Counted from the stretch's first letter, positions 26,395 to 34,675 are shown. The stretch is DNA of 64,000 nucleotides from Sphingobium sp. MI1205 (GCF_001563285.1 NZ_CP005188.1:501501-565500), one strand, 5' to 3'. Program-made: numbers and translations. The notes: a model not told the origin generated them from the letters alone.

Positions 26395-27888
26395 ATGCGA
26401 CGACGTGACGTACTGGCAAGATTGGGGGCCGGAGCCTGCCTGGCAATGGGCCTGGCCGACGATTTGGTCGGTACCGCGTTCGCGAAAGGCAAAGCCGACG
26501 CGGCGCGCGTAACCGGCCCTGTAGAGGGCGGAAAGCACGGTTGGCCGTTTAGTGCCTATTTCGGTGGCGTCGAGAATTTCGGTTACATCGAAGAAGAATA
26601 TTTCATCGATGGCGAAGCCACCAGCTATCGGCCTGTCGGAGAACTGGGGCCGGACGGAAGGTGGAAACTCGAAGCAGCCGGCAAGGGGCCGTACAAGACC
26701 CGCATCCTGGTGCGCAGGCCGGCCGACCCCGCGAAATTCAACGGCACGGTGATCGTCGAATGGCTGAATGTTTCGAGTGGTCACGACATCGCGCTGGTCG
26801 GCGAGGGACAATTCGAAGGCTTCGCATATGTCGGAGTCTCGAACCAGCATGTCGGCATACATGGGTTCGAGAAGAACCCGATCGGTCTGAAGGCATGGGA
26901 TCCCGATCGCTATGGTTCGCTGTTCCTGTCCAGCGAATCGCTATGCTACGACATTTTCACGCAGGCCGCGCACGCGGTGGGACCGCGACGCAGCAAGCAG
27001 AACGTCGATCCTCTGGCGGGCCTTGAGGTACGCAAGGTGATTGCTACCGGCGGCAGCCAGTCAGCCGCGAAGTTACTTAGCTACATCAACGGAGTTCAAC
27101 CAATCAGCGGCACCTTTGATGCGATCGTGCCGACGATCGGGGCGGGGAATGTGTCGGGCTTCGGTGATTTCATCTTCGACTTCAGCACGCCCGAGCGAAT
27201 TGCCCAGGTGATGAACTCACTCCGGTCGCAGGCCCGGGTCCGCGACGATCTTTCGATTCCGGTGATGCTAGTGAACTCCGAATCCGAAACCATAGCCTAT
27301 TACGGCAACCGGCAGCCGGATACCGACAAGTTCCGCTACTGGGAGGTGGCTGGATCCTCGCACGGTCCCGCTCCCATGGTCCGCGCGCTGAATCACATGC
27401 TCGAACGCGACGGCATCACACCAAGCGTCATCGCCCAAGCGGGCGAGAAAACCGGTATTGCGTCAAGCGAGATCGACTGGTCGCCCGTCGCAGACGCCGC
27501 CTTCGTACGCGTGCATGAGTGGATCAATGGAGGGGCACCGCCACCCAATCAGTCACCGATCGAAATCATTCCCGGCACGATACCGACAATTGCGCGCGAT
27601 CCGCTCGGCAATGCGATCGGTGGAGTTCGGCCGCCGGAAATTGAGGTTCCGATCGCGTGCAATGTCGGCAACGTTCCGGGCGTGCCTGCACTCGCGGGTC
27701 TCGGCGGCGGGACGACACCGTTTTCCATGGAAGAACTGAAGCGGCTTTATCCGACCAAGGCAGACTACGTCGGAAAGGTCACCGCCGCGGCGATCTCCGC
27801 CGAAAAGTCAGGAGTAATCCTGCCCAAGGAAGCGCGAAAATACATCTCGGAAGCCAATGCAATGACGTTCAGCTTTTGGGCTGAGTGA
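26395..27888 (+). CDS. Tat-exported alpha/beta hydrolase (Abhydrolase_10-like)
   Basis: 497 residues from the ATG at 26395, directly after GGAGGAAGGT. The N-terminus MRRRDVLARLGAGACLAMGL has a twin-arginine motif and a short hydrophobic stretch, so it is probably exported folded by Tat. The body matches the alpha/beta hydrolase-domain family seen beside sphingomonad TonB receptors: YKTRILVRRPADPAKFNGTV, VEWLNVSSGHD, the nucleophile elbow TGGSQSAAKL, and a late histidine in EVAGSSHGPAPM. It may cleave an ester or lactone in the periplasm. It follows the exported GST by about 95 bases on the same strand. Confidence 0.82.
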   Translation: MRRRDVLARLGAGACLAMGLADDLVGTAFAKGKADAARVTGPVEGGKHGWPFSAYFGGVENFGYIEEEYFIDGEATSYRPVGELGPDGRWKLEAAGKGPYKTRILVRRPADPAKFNGTVIVEWLNVSSGHDIALVGEGQFEGFAYVGVSNQHVGIHGFEKNPIGLKAWDPDRYGSLFLSSESLCYDIFTQAAHAVGPRRSKQNVDPLAGLEVRKVIATGGSQSAAKLLSYINGVQPISGTFDAIVPTIGAGNVSGFGDFIFDFSTPERIAQVMNSLRSQARVRDDLSIPVMLVNSESETIAYYGNRQPDTDKFRYWEVAGSSHGPAPMVRALNHMLERDGITPSVIAQAGEKTGIASSEIDWSPVADAAFVRVHEWINGGAPPPNQSPIEIIPGTIPTIARDPLGNAIGGVRPPEIEVPIACNVGNVPGVPALAGLGGGTTPFSMEELKRLYPTKADYVGKVTAAAISAEKSGVILPKEARKYISEANAMTFSFWAE

Positions 27889-27919
27889 TAGCGACGGTAA
27901 GTTTGGAAAGGACTGAACA

Positions 27920-28633
27920 ATGAACAGAAATATCACGAAACTCAGTGCCCTGCTGGCCGCAGCTTCGGCTCTATCCGTGATCAGCACCGCACCTGCCGGT
28001 GCCGAAGAACCTGCAATGATCCGCATTACTGATAAGGCCCCGGTGATCGATACTACTAAAAATCCCGGCTGCGGAGTCACGATCAAGGACAAGCAGGGCA
28101 GGATCAAGCGAAATGCCGACATCGCGCGATTCTATTTCCAGCAATATGCAGAGATGCCGCAGAAGCATCTGAAATATTCACTTGGAACCTATGACTGCTG
28201 GGCGGACGGCCTAACCATCCTGTCGGGTTCCTTCTCGCCGCCGCCCGCTGCCCCGCAAGCCATGCCTCTTCCGCTGCAGGACCGGAAGCCAGGCGAACCC
28301 GACCCATTCCAGAAAGAAGCGCTTGCGTGGCTGGTTAATGCCCCAGACCAGCAGGCGGTGCCAGGCACGTTGCGGATCATACCCTGGGAAAACGGCGTCA
28401 ATTACAGTCTCATGTATTCCGGGACAGCTCAGGGCCAGCGTTTCTCGTTCTGGGAAGTGGGCATCATGCTGATAAACGAGGACGGCAAGATCACCCACTA
28501 TGAAATGTGGAATGATAGCGCTGCGATGGAGAATGCGTTCAAGCTCGCCTTTGGTCGAGGGTTCCTTGAAAATGGCGGTGCGGAGTATGGGAAAGCGATC
28601 GACGAAATGTTGGAAAAGAAGGAGAAACCCTAG
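27920..28633 (+). CDS. Exported NTF2-like protein of unknown function
   Basis: 237 residues with a Sec signal peptide (MNRNITKLSALLAAASALSV, ending PAGA-EEP). The mature part has an N-terminal helical segment (IKRNADIARFYFQQYAEMPQ) and a curved-sheet pattern (VNYSLMYSGTAQGQRFSFWE, VGIMLINEDGKITHYEMWND) that fits the NTF2/SnoaL-like fold. Two cysteines (NPGCGV, YDCW) could pair in the periplasm. It is the last gene of the receptor operon and ends just before an insertion-sequence patch. By context it could be a periplasmic isomerase or binding protein; no catalytic residues are assignable. Confidence 0.7.
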   Translation: MNRNITKLSALLAAASALSVISTAPAGAEEPAMIRITDKAPVIDTTKNPGCGVTIKDKQGRIKRNADIARFYFQQYAEMPQKHLKYSLGTYDCWADGLTILSGSFSPPPAAPQAMPLPLQDRKPGEPDPFQKEALAWLVNAPDQQAVPGTLRIIPWENGVNYSLMYSGTAQGQRFSFWEVGIMLINEDGKITHYEMWNDSAAMENAFKLAFGRGFLENGGAEYGKAIDEMLEKKEKP

Positions 28634-28689
28634 GCCTGTTGACAAAAGGGATTCCCAACCGGCCCAAATTCTGATTCGGGACTGCTTTT
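28634..28689 (+). mobile_element. Probable left end of an IS5-family element
   Basis: The sequence from CCTGTTGACAAAAGGGATTC has partial inverted similarity to the DNA after the IS5 transposase tail (its reverse complement near 28990 reads CACATTAGGGTTCGAAC). I read these as the worn ends of one IS5-type element into which an IS6-type end was inserted. The match is imperfect (about 9 of 14). Confidence 0.4.
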
Positions 28690-28743
28690 GCCCTTGTCAG
28701 AGCAAATGCACCTGATTGAAAGGTGAGGCGACGAGGGTAGGGC
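28690..28743 (+). repeat. IS6-type element 5' end, copy B
   Basis: 54 bases from GCCCTTGTC to CGAGGGTAGGGC, matching the reverse complement of 19426-19479 at 49 of 54 positions. It lies directly upstream of an IS6-type transposase start (28751). With copy A it brackets module 2 as an inverted pair. Confidence 0.8.
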
Positions 28744-28750
28744 AGGGGCC

Positions 28751-28825
28751 ATGCCTCCCCCTCGAAAACCAGCCAGAGCGTTCCGTTATTTCAACTCGTC
28801 GCCTGAGATTATCCGGCTCGCGGTG
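28751..28825 (+). pseudogene. IS6-family transposase, N-terminal fragment
   Basis: 25 codons: MPPPRKPARAFRYFNSSPEI then IRLAV, the start of an IS6-type transposase. Similarity ends there and within twelve bases an IS5-family transposase tail begins. It is a broken copy of the element whose 5' end is at 28690. Confidence 0.78.
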
Positions 28826-28836
28826 TCTGAAAGCAG

Positions 28837-28965
28837 CGCAACGTCATTGAGCGCATGTTCTGCCGCCTCAAGGACTTCCGCCGCATCGCTACACGCTTCG
28901 ATCGCAACCTCAAAAACTTCATGGGCGCCGTATCCCTCGCCACCGCCGTCATCTGGTGGTTGTGA
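28837..28965 (+). pseudogene. IS5-family transposase, C-terminal fragment
   Basis: 42 codons ending in TGA: RNVIERMFCRLKDFRRIATR, then FDRNLKNFMGAVSLATAVIW and WL. This is the typical C-terminus of IS5-family (IS427-type) transposases; the glutamate of VIERMF is the E of the DDE triad. The N-terminal parts are missing. Confidence 0.8.
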
Positions 28966-29154
28966 GTTCGAACCCTAATGTGATCGGGGTCTGTCGGGCG
29001 CTGGCCTGTCGAGGCAGGCTCAGTCCTCGCTTTCCGGTCCAGCCTTGGCAAATTAGCGACGAGTGGTCCCGACAGGAACCTTGATCATGGAAGGCGTTAG
29101 TGCTGGAAGATCGTGCAAATGACATGTTTGACGCTTTTCTTCCCAGCCACCTGA
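28966..29154. other. Insertion-sequence right end and island junction
   Basis: 189 bases. The first ~30 look like the right terminal region of the IS5-type element. The rest has no gene or repeat I can name and leads into the conserved chromosomal gene at 29155. Confidence 0.45.
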
Positions 29155-29856
29155 ATGTTTGATCGATACGTGGCCGACCCATTGATCCGTGCCGCCGCCT
29201 TGCGCTGGGCCGCCTTGTTGTTGGGCCTGTGCCCCGCACTTGCATCGGCGATGCCAGCGAACCGGCCGATGCCGGGCTATACGCGTGTCGCGATCGAAAC
29301 ATCGGTGGGGACGATCACCGTTGCCGTCGATAACAAGCGGGCGCCGCGAACGTCCGCGAATTTCCTGGCCTATGTCGATGACGGGCGCTTCGACGGCGTC
29401 ACCTTTTACCGGGCGGCGCGGCGGAAGAGCAATCCGAAGCTGGGGCTGATCCAGGGCGGGATTGATACCGACGCGCGACGGTCATTGCCGCCGATCCCGC
29501 ATGAGCCGACCAGCAAGACGGGCATTCGCCATCTCGACGCCACGCTGTCGATGGCGCGGCCCAACCGGCCGGATTCGGCGATGGGCAATTTCTTCATCAC
29601 CGCGGGCGCCACGCCCAATATGGACGCACGCGGAGACTATATCGGCTATGCCGCGTTCGGCCAAGTGGTGGCGGGAATGGATGTGGTCCAGCGTATACTG
29701 GCGATGCCTACCTGTTGCGGATCGGGGGCCATGCGTGGGCAGATGATCGTGAAGCGGGTCGAGATCTGGCGTGCGCGGCGGCTGGACGGGACGGCGAGGC
29801 CGACGCGGGGGGTGAAACCCTGGCTGATCGGGTTGCGGCGCAAGCCGGGCCACTGA
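29155..29856 (+). CDS. Cyclophilin-type peptidyl-prolyl cis-trans isomerase
   Basis: 233 residues. The N-terminal hydrophobic segment (RWAALLLGLCPALASAM) is a likely signal peptide, placing it in the periplasm. The cyclophilin domain spans about 42-205: VAIETSVGTITVAVDNKRAP, FDGVTFYRAAR (catalytic-site Arg region), LGLIQGG, MGNFFI and YAAFGQVVAGMDVV. It catalyses proline isomerisation in exported proteins. The ATG at 29155 lacks a good ribosome site; a GTG 15 bases downstream is an alternative. The C-terminal ~25 residues are basic and unusual. It is the first ordinary chromosomal gene after the island. Confidence 0.88.
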   Translation: MFDRYVADPLIRAAALRWAALLLGLCPALASAMPANRPMPGYTRVAIETSVGTITVAVDNKRAPRTSANFLAYVDDGRFDGVTFYRAARRKSNPKLGLIQGGIDTDARRSLPPIPHEPTSKTGIRHLDATLSMARPNRPDSAMGNFFITAGATPNMDARGDYIGYAAFGQVVAGMDVVQRILAMPTCCGSGAMRGQMIVKRVEIWRARRLDGTARPTRGVKPWLIGLRRKPGH

Positions 29857-29893
29857 TTCCGGCCAGTCGGGCTACGGATGAAGGAGGCGGTAC

Positions 29894-30637
29894 ATGGCGG
29901 CAGGACGGATCAGGATTGGCATCGGGGGATGGACGTTCGAGCCGTGGCGCGGGACCTTTTACCCCGAAGGGCTGCGGCAGAAGGATGAACTGGCCTATGT
30001 AGGCGAGCATCTGACCGCGACGGAGATCAACGCCACCTATTATGGCACGCAAAAGCCCGCCAGCTTCGCCAATTGGGCCAAGGCGGTGCCGGACGGCTTT
30101 CAGTTCGCGGTCAAGGCGTCGCGCTACTGCACCAATCGGCGCGTCCTGGCGGAGGCGGGCGAATCAATCGCGAAGTTCACCGGCCAGGGGATTGCCGAAC
30201 TGGGGGACAGGCTGGGACCGATATTGTGGCAATTCATGCCGACCAAAAAGTTCGATGCGGAGGATTTCGGCGCCTTCCTGAAACTGCTGCCCGCCAGCAT
30301 CGATGGCCTGCCGCTGCGCCACGCGCTGGAGGTGCGGCATGAAAGTTTCGATGATCCCACCTTCCTGGCGATGGCGCGGGATGCCGGGGCGGCGGTAGTG
30401 CTGACGGATCATGACGAATATCCGGCGATCCGGGGCCATGATGTCGGTTTTTCCTACGCCCGCCTGATGCGCGCGCGGGAGTCGGAGGCGACCGGCTATA
30501 GCGCGAAAGAGATTGATGGCTGGGCGGACAGGGCACGCACCTTGTCGCGGAAGGGCGACGTCTACGCCTTCTTCATCAGCGGAGCGAAGGTGCGCGCGCC
30601 TGCGGCGGCACAGGCGATGATCGTTGCATTGAGGTAA
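29894..30637 (+). CDS. DUF72 family protein
   Basis: 247-residue cytosolic TIM-barrel-like protein of the DUF72 (YecE) family. Marks are the start RIRIGIGGWTFEPWRGTFYP, TEINATYYGTQKP, FQFAVKASRYCTN, LGPILWQFMP and the late segment KGDVYAFFISGAK. The family is widespread and its biochemical role is not settled. An AGGAGG site precedes the ATG. It follows the cyclophilin gene by 37 bases and is probably co-transcribed with it. Confidence 0.88.
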   Translation: MAAGRIRIGIGGWTFEPWRGTFYPEGLRQKDELAYVGEHLTATEINATYYGTQKPASFANWAKAVPDGFQFAVKASRYCTNRRVLAEAGESIAKFTGQGIAELGDRLGPILWQFMPTKKFDAEDFGAFLKLLPASIDGLPLRHALEVRHESFDDPTFLAMARDAGAAVVLTDHDEYPAIRGHDVGFSYARLMRARESEATGYSAKEIDGWADRARTLSRKGDVYAFFISGAKVRAPAAAQAMIVALR

Positions 30638-30758
30638 CAGGGACTGTTGCATTTGCTGCAACTGCGAACGCGCCTTTTGCGATTGTGACACTTGGGTTAC
30701 GGGCGCATATGCCCGCTTGTCGAAAACGACGCATAACAAAAATTGCAGGAAACGAAAC

Positions 30759-30842
30759 ATGCGGCACACATTCCAGGGCGTTGCGCTGATGGTAGCGGTC
30801 GGCGCGCAGATGCTGACCTTCTACTCGGTGCTCTTCGCCTAA
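30759..30842 (+). CDS. 27-residue membrane peptide (putative small protein)
   Basis: An open frame ATG to TAA encoding MRHTFQGVALMVAVGAQMLT then FYSVLFA: one short basic start and a single hydrophobic helix. GCAGGAAAC lies about 8-10 bases before the ATG and could serve as a weak ribosome site. A strong rho-independent terminator begins 43 bases after the stop, and an inverted repeat GTTGCA-TTTGC-TGCAAC lies about 100 bases upstream, so the peptide would sit on its own short transcript. I do not recognise a family. Confidence 0.45.
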   Translation: MRHTFQGVALMVAVGAQMLTFYSVLFA

Positions 30843-30884
30843 GCGATCACAAGATCCCTATCTATTCCTCGTCATGAGGAAGTC

Positions 30885-30921
30885 AAAAAAGGCCGCCCGG
30901 CATTGTCAGGGCGGCTTTTTT
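30885..30921 (+). terminator. Rho-independent terminator
   Basis: GCCGCCC and GGGCGGC form the stem around a ten-base loop (GGCATTGTCA), with six A before and a T tract (TTTTTTATTATT) after. It can work in both directions. It ends the short transcript with the 27-residue peptide and shows that the next gene starts after it. Confidence 0.85.
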
Positions 30922-30942
30922 ATTATTATTGAAGGTCGCCAT

Positions 30943-31329
30943 ATGACCAGCGATCTGCTTTTCGTTTATGGAACGCTCCGCCCCGGATTTGGCGGGGAGA
31001 GGGCCGCCTGGCTTGCCTCGGTGGCGCGGCCCGTGGGTGCAGCCAGGGCACGCGGCGCATTATATCGAGTCGATTATTATCCGGCCTTTGTTCCACAGGC
31101 GGATGGATTGGTCGTTGGAGATCTTTTCCACCTGCCTGACGCCACTGCGATCCTCACCACGCTGGATGAATATGAGGAATGCGCGGCCCATTTCCCGGCT
31201 CCGCACGAATATCGGCGCGAGCGGGTGCGGGTGCAGACGGCGGAGGGCGGCGTTGAGGCGTGGGCCTATGTTTACGCGCGCGATGTCGCGGCGCTGAAGC
31301 GGATCGCGGGCGGAGACTTCCTCGGCTGA
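30943..31329 (+). CDS. Gamma-glutamylcyclotransferase-fold (AIG2-like) protein
   Basis: 128 residues from the ATG at 30943. The frame is open further upstream, but that part lies inside a terminator and is not coding. The start FVYGTLRPGFGGERAAW has the family YGTLR motif that binds the gamma-glutamyl group. The acid residue expected for catalysis is within LDEYEECAAHF, and GVEAWAYVY completes the barrel. The family includes enzymes acting on gamma-glutamyl amines and many uncharacterised members, so the substrate is open. Confidence 0.85.
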   Translation: MTSDLLFVYGTLRPGFGGERAAWLASVARPVGAARARGALYRVDYYPAFVPQADGLVVGDLFHLPDATAILTTLDEYEECAAHFPAPHEYRRERVRVQTAEGGVEAWAYVYARDVAALKRIAGGDFLG

Positions 31330-31392
31330 ATCCTTGCGCTCGACGCGCGAGCCGATAGGCTGCCGCAGGCGGGGAATGCGGAGAGACAAGCG

Positions 31393-32307
31393 ATGAGCAA
31401 TGAAACGCAAGGGCCAGCCAAGCTGGAACGCCTGCCAGAGGATTGCAACTGGATCGACAGCACGGGCCTGAACCGGCGCAAGCTGCTGATGAGCGGCGCT
31501 TTTGCGGCTGGCTTCGCGGCGGCATGTCGCCCGGTGTCGAGCAGCGCGGTGCAGACCTCTGGCGAAGGGCTGGACGAAGAGACGGTGTCGATCAAGGCCA
31601 GCGACGGCTTTGCCTTGCCCGCTTATGTCGCTCGGCCGAAGGGGGCGAAGGACAGCTCGATCATCATCGTCGTGCATGAGATATTCGGCGTCCATGAGTG
31701 GATCCGGGACATGTGCCGCCGTTTCGCGCGGGCGGGCTATTATGCGGTCGCGCCGGACCTGTTCGCCCGCCATGGCGATGCGACGAAGATCGCCGACATC
31801 AAGCAGCTGGTGAGCAGCATCGTGTCCAAGGCGCCCGATGCGCAGGTGATGGCGGACATCGATTCGACCTATGACTGGGCGGGAAGCCATGGCGGCGATG
31901 CAACGCGTCGCGGGATCACCGGATTTTGCTGGGGCGGGCGGATCGTGTGGCTTTATGCCGCGCACAGCGCGCAACTGGATGCGGGCGTCGCCTTTTACGG
32001 CCGGCTGGTGAGCGACAAGACGGCGCTGCAACCACTGAGCGCGATCGAGCAGGTGAAGGCGCTCAAGGCTCCGGTGCTGGGGCAATATGGCGGGCTGGAC
32101 AAGGGCATTCCGGTTGCCGATGTCGATGCGATGCGCGCGGCGCTCAAGCAGGCGGCCAAGTCGCCGCCGAGCAAGATCACACTTTATCCCGATGCCGACC
32201 ATGGGTTCATGGCGGATTACCGGCCCAGCTATAATGAAGCCGCGGCGAAGGCTGCCTGGACCGCGACGCTCGACTGGTTCGGCCGCTATGTGAAGGGCGT
32301 GAGTTAG
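31393..32307 (+). CDS. Dienelactone hydrolase family protein with Tat-like signal
   Basis: 304 residues. An RR motif at 28-29 in NRRKLLMSGAFAAGFAAACR suggests Tat export after a 27-residue cytosolic leader; the Cys at 45 could be a lipid anchor, though the lipobox is imperfect. The catalytic fold follows: VVHEIFGVHEWIRD, the Cys nucleophile in GFCWGG (residue 179), an Asp in GGLDKGIP and a His in DADHGF. It hydrolyses lactone or ester bonds. It starts after a 63-base gap and converges with a peroxiredoxin gene. Confidence 0.87.
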   Translation: MSNETQGPAKLERLPEDCNWIDSTGLNRRKLLMSGAFAAGFAAACRPVSSSAVQTSGEGLDEETVSIKASDGFALPAYVARPKGAKDSSIIIVVHEIFGVHEWIRDMCRRFARAGYYAVAPDLFARHGDATKIADIKQLVSSIVSKAPDAQVMADIDSTYDWAGSHGGDATRRGITGFCWGGRIVWLYAAHSAQLDAGVAFYGRLVSDKTALQPLSAIEQVKALKAPVLGQYGGLDKGIPVADVDAMRAALKQAAKSPPSKITLYPDADHGFMADYRPSYNEAAAKAAWTATLDWFGRYVKGVS

Positions 32308-32311
32308 GGTA

Positions 32312-32848
32312 CTAGTTTGCCTTCATCGACTGTACGGCGGCCAGGGTGCTCTTCACATGATCGGCATAGTTCATTTCGCTGTGGACGAAGACGATGCGGC
32401 CATTGGGCGCGATGACATAGGATGTACGGTCGGTCATGCCCGGCCGCATCTTAAGCGCGACATCATAGCCCGATATGATGCCTGGCCCTGCCGATGCGAC
32501 GGCGAACTTGCCCGCGCATTCCTTGGTCGAGAAGGAGACAAGGTCGTCCACCGGGTCCGCCGACATGCCGATGACGGTGGCTCCCGCCTTCTTGAAGTCG
32601 TCGATATGGGTGGCGAATTCGCGCGCTTCGGCGGAACAGCCGGGCGTGAACGCCTTGGGGAAGAAATAGAGGACGACCGGCCCGCGCTTCAACTGGTGCG
32701 AGAGCGTCAGGGTAAAGGGCTTGCCCGCCAGCGCGCCGCGCGTCGTGAAATCGGGCGCCTTGGCCCCGATCGCAAGCGCCGCCATCGCCCCGGTGCTTCC
32801 CAAGGCGGCTGCGGCAAGGCCAAGGGCGATCTTCGCGCTCTTCAACAT
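32312..32848 (-). CDS. Peroxiredoxin (Bcp/PrxQ-like), exported
   Basis: 178 residues with a signal peptide (MLKSAKIALGLAAAALGSTG, cleaved near AMA). The thioredoxin-fold peroxidase site is KAFTPGCSAEAREF with the peroxidatic Cys at 71. A second Cys (STKECAGKF) may resolve the disulfide. It should reduce hydroperoxides in the periplasm. It stops five bases from the convergent dienelactone hydrolase-like gene. Confidence 0.88.
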   Translation of the reverse strand: MLKSAKIALGLAAAALGSTGAMAALAIGAKAPDFTTRGALAGKPFTLTLSHQLKRGPVVLYFFPKAFTPGCSAEAREFATHIDDFKKAGATVIGMSADPVDDLVSFSTKECAGKFAVASAGPGIISGYDVALKMRPGMTDRTSYVIAPNGRIVFVHSEMNYADHVKSTLAAVQSMKAN

Positions 32849-32953
32849 CGGTCGTCTCCATCGTCAGGGGCTGTGCAGCCAGTGATGGCCACAAGTAAGG
32901 TGGCTGGCAAGCCTGATGCCGGAACCCTAGGGCGGCTGGCCGGTTCATTACGG

Positions 32954-33457
32954 ATGCGCCTGCTTTTCGCCATGCCTCTGCTGTTGCTCGCTGCCTGTGG
33001 CGAGAAGGATGAGGGCAATCGGGGCCTGTCGGCCAATATCGTCGATGAACAGCCATCCTATGACGTCAGCAATGAAATGCCTGCCCAGGATGAGAGGCTG
33101 GCGCCGGACAATGGGACGGAATCGACGTCCGCGAACAACGCCGATGTGCCCAAGCCATCCGCGGCCACGACGATTCCCGCCGCGTTGCAGGGGAACTGGA
33201 CCGGGCTTAACGATCGTTGCGGCGACCGGTCTGCCGAGCTGGAGCTGAAAGTGACGCCCGAAAGCCTCGTCTTTCATGAAAGCGTAGGAACGGTAGAGGG
33301 CGTGACGACGGGCGCCGATGGCCGGGTACGCGTCGATGCGGCCTTTACGGGCGAAGGCCAAAGCTGGACCAAGAGGCTGGACCTGCGCCCGTCAGCGAAC
33401 GGCCGGGAACTGGTCATCACCAATGACGGCGCGGCTGTGACACGCAAGCGCTGCTGA
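32954..33457 (+). CDS. Small lipoprotein of unknown function
   Basis: 167 residues. The N-terminus MRLLFAMPLLLLAACGEKDE is a lipoprotein signal with lipobox LAAC. A disordered Asn/Asp/Ser-rich linker (about 20-75) leads to a beta-rich domain (ALQGNWTGLNDRCGDRSAEL, LELKVTPESLVFHES) with a C-terminal Cys. No family is recognised. The frame is open far upstream, but that part is antisense to the peroxiredoxin gene, so the start at 32954 is clear. RecF follows after 40 bases. Confidence 0.75.
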   Translation: MRLLFAMPLLLLAACGEKDEGNRGLSANIVDEQPSYDVSNEMPAQDERLAPDNGTESTSANNADVPKPSAATTIPAALQGNWTGLNDRCGDRSAELELKVTPESLVFHESVGTVEGVTTGADGRVRVDAAFTGEGQSWTKRLDLRPSANGRELVITNDGAAVTRKRC

Positions 33458-33497
33458 ACCGCTTTCCGTTTCGGCTTCGCGCCGCTAGAGCGGGGCG

Positions 33498-34568
33498 ATG
33501 ATCGGCCGCCTGACCTTAAGCGATTTCCGCAATCATGCGGACGCGCTGATCCTGCCCGATCACGCCTTCATCGTGCTGACCGGCGAAAATGGGGCGGGCA
33601 AGACCAATATATTGGAGGCTGTGTCGATGCTGGCTCCCGGTCGCGGCCTGCGGGGCGCTGCGCTGCGTGACATGGCGCGACAGGGCGGGGCCGGCAGCTT
33701 CGGCATCGCGGCGGAGGTGGATGGCGTGGTGCTGGGCACCGGCACATCGCCCCAGGCGCCCGACCGGCGGCAGGTGCGGATCGGCGGCGTGTCCTCTTCA
33801 GCGAATGCGCTGGCCGATCATCTGGCGATCATGTGGCTGACCCCGGCGATGGACCGGCTGTTCATGGACAGTCCGGGCGGGCGGCGGCGCTTCCTTGACC
33901 GGCTGACGCTGGCGTTGCATCCGGGGCATGCCGTGCACAGCGCCCGCTATGAAGCCGCGATGCGCGCACGCAACCGGTTGCTGAACGATCTCCAAAGCGC
34001 GGACCCGGCCTGGTTGACGGCGCTGGAAGCGCAGATGGACGAGCATGCCGCCGCGATTTCCGCCGCGCGGGGCGATCTGGTCGCGCGGCTGGGGCAGCAG
34101 CTTGCGGGACAGCCGGACGAACCCTTTGCCCGGCCCTTGGTGGCGATCGAGGGAGAAGATGGGGGCGAGGGGCCGCTCGGCCCACGCTTGGCGCGGGAGC
34201 GGCGGCGCGATGCGGCAGCGGGACGCACATTGTCCGGACCGCACCGGCAGGATCTGGCTGTCACCCATGCTGCCAAGGGGCAAGCGGCTGCGCTCTGTTC
34301 AACGGGCGAGCAGAAGGCGCTGCTCCTGTCGATCCTGCTTGCCCATGCAGCGTTGGTCGCCGCACATCGCGGCCAGCCGCCGGTGCTTCTGCTCGACGAA
34401 GTGGCCGCTCATCTCGACCCGTCGCGACGGGCTGCGTTGTTTGAAAGGTTAACGGAAACGGGCGGTCAGGTCTGGATGACGGGAACTGAATCAAGCCTTT
34501 TCAATGACTTGGGTCATGCCACGCGATTTACCGTAACATCGGGTCGATTGTTTCGTTCCGCAGATTAA
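33498..34568 (+). CDS. recF: DNA replication and repair protein RecF
   Basis: 356-residue SMC-like ATPase that helps load RecA at single-stranded gaps with RecO and RecR. It has Walker [10 protein letters not shown] (29-37), the ABC signature region LSGPHRQDL, and Walker [13 protein letters not shown]. It is not next to dnaA/dnaN here, which is usual for sphingomonads. Spacing to the lipoprotein gene is 40 bases. Confidence 0.95.
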   Translation: MIGRLTLSDFRNHADALILPDHAFIVLTGENGAGKTNILEAVSMLAPGRGLRGAALRDMARQGGAGSFGIAAEVDGVVLGTGTSPQAPDRRQVRIGGVSSSANALADHLAIMWLTPAMDRLFMDSPGGRRRFLDRLTLALHPGHAVHSARYEAAMRARNRLLNDLQSADPAWLTALEAQMDEHAAAISAARGDLVARLGQQLAGQPDEPFARPLVAIEGEDGGEGPLGPRLARERRRDAAAGRTLSGPHRQDLAVTHAAKGQAAALCSTGEQKALLLSILLAHAALVAAHRGQPPVLLLDEVAAHLDPSRRAALFERLTETGGQVWMTGTESSLFNDLGHATRFTVTSGRLFRSAD

Positions 34569-34675
34569 CGTACCTGAACAACCGTTCATCGCTCGACGCT
34601 TCTCAACTCGTCATGGCTCTGCACAAGAGCATCACAGGGTTGAAAATTAAGAAGAAGTCGGGGGTCGTTTCACAC

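Noticed and set aside
12734..28633. Assignment of the modules to lignin beta-ether cleavage (LigDEFG-type)
   Set aside because: GSTs and an SDR are present, but the GSTs look Nu-class-like or unclassified and the SDR lacks resemblance to LigD-type enzymes; substrate left open.
30874..30942. Upstream extension of the gamma-glutamylcyclotransferase-like gene
   Set aside because: It runs through a strong terminator hairpin and has no ribosome site.
32357..32953. N-terminal extension of the lipoprotein frame
   Set aside because: The part before 32954 lies antisense over the peroxiredoxin gene; the lipobox signal begins at 32954.
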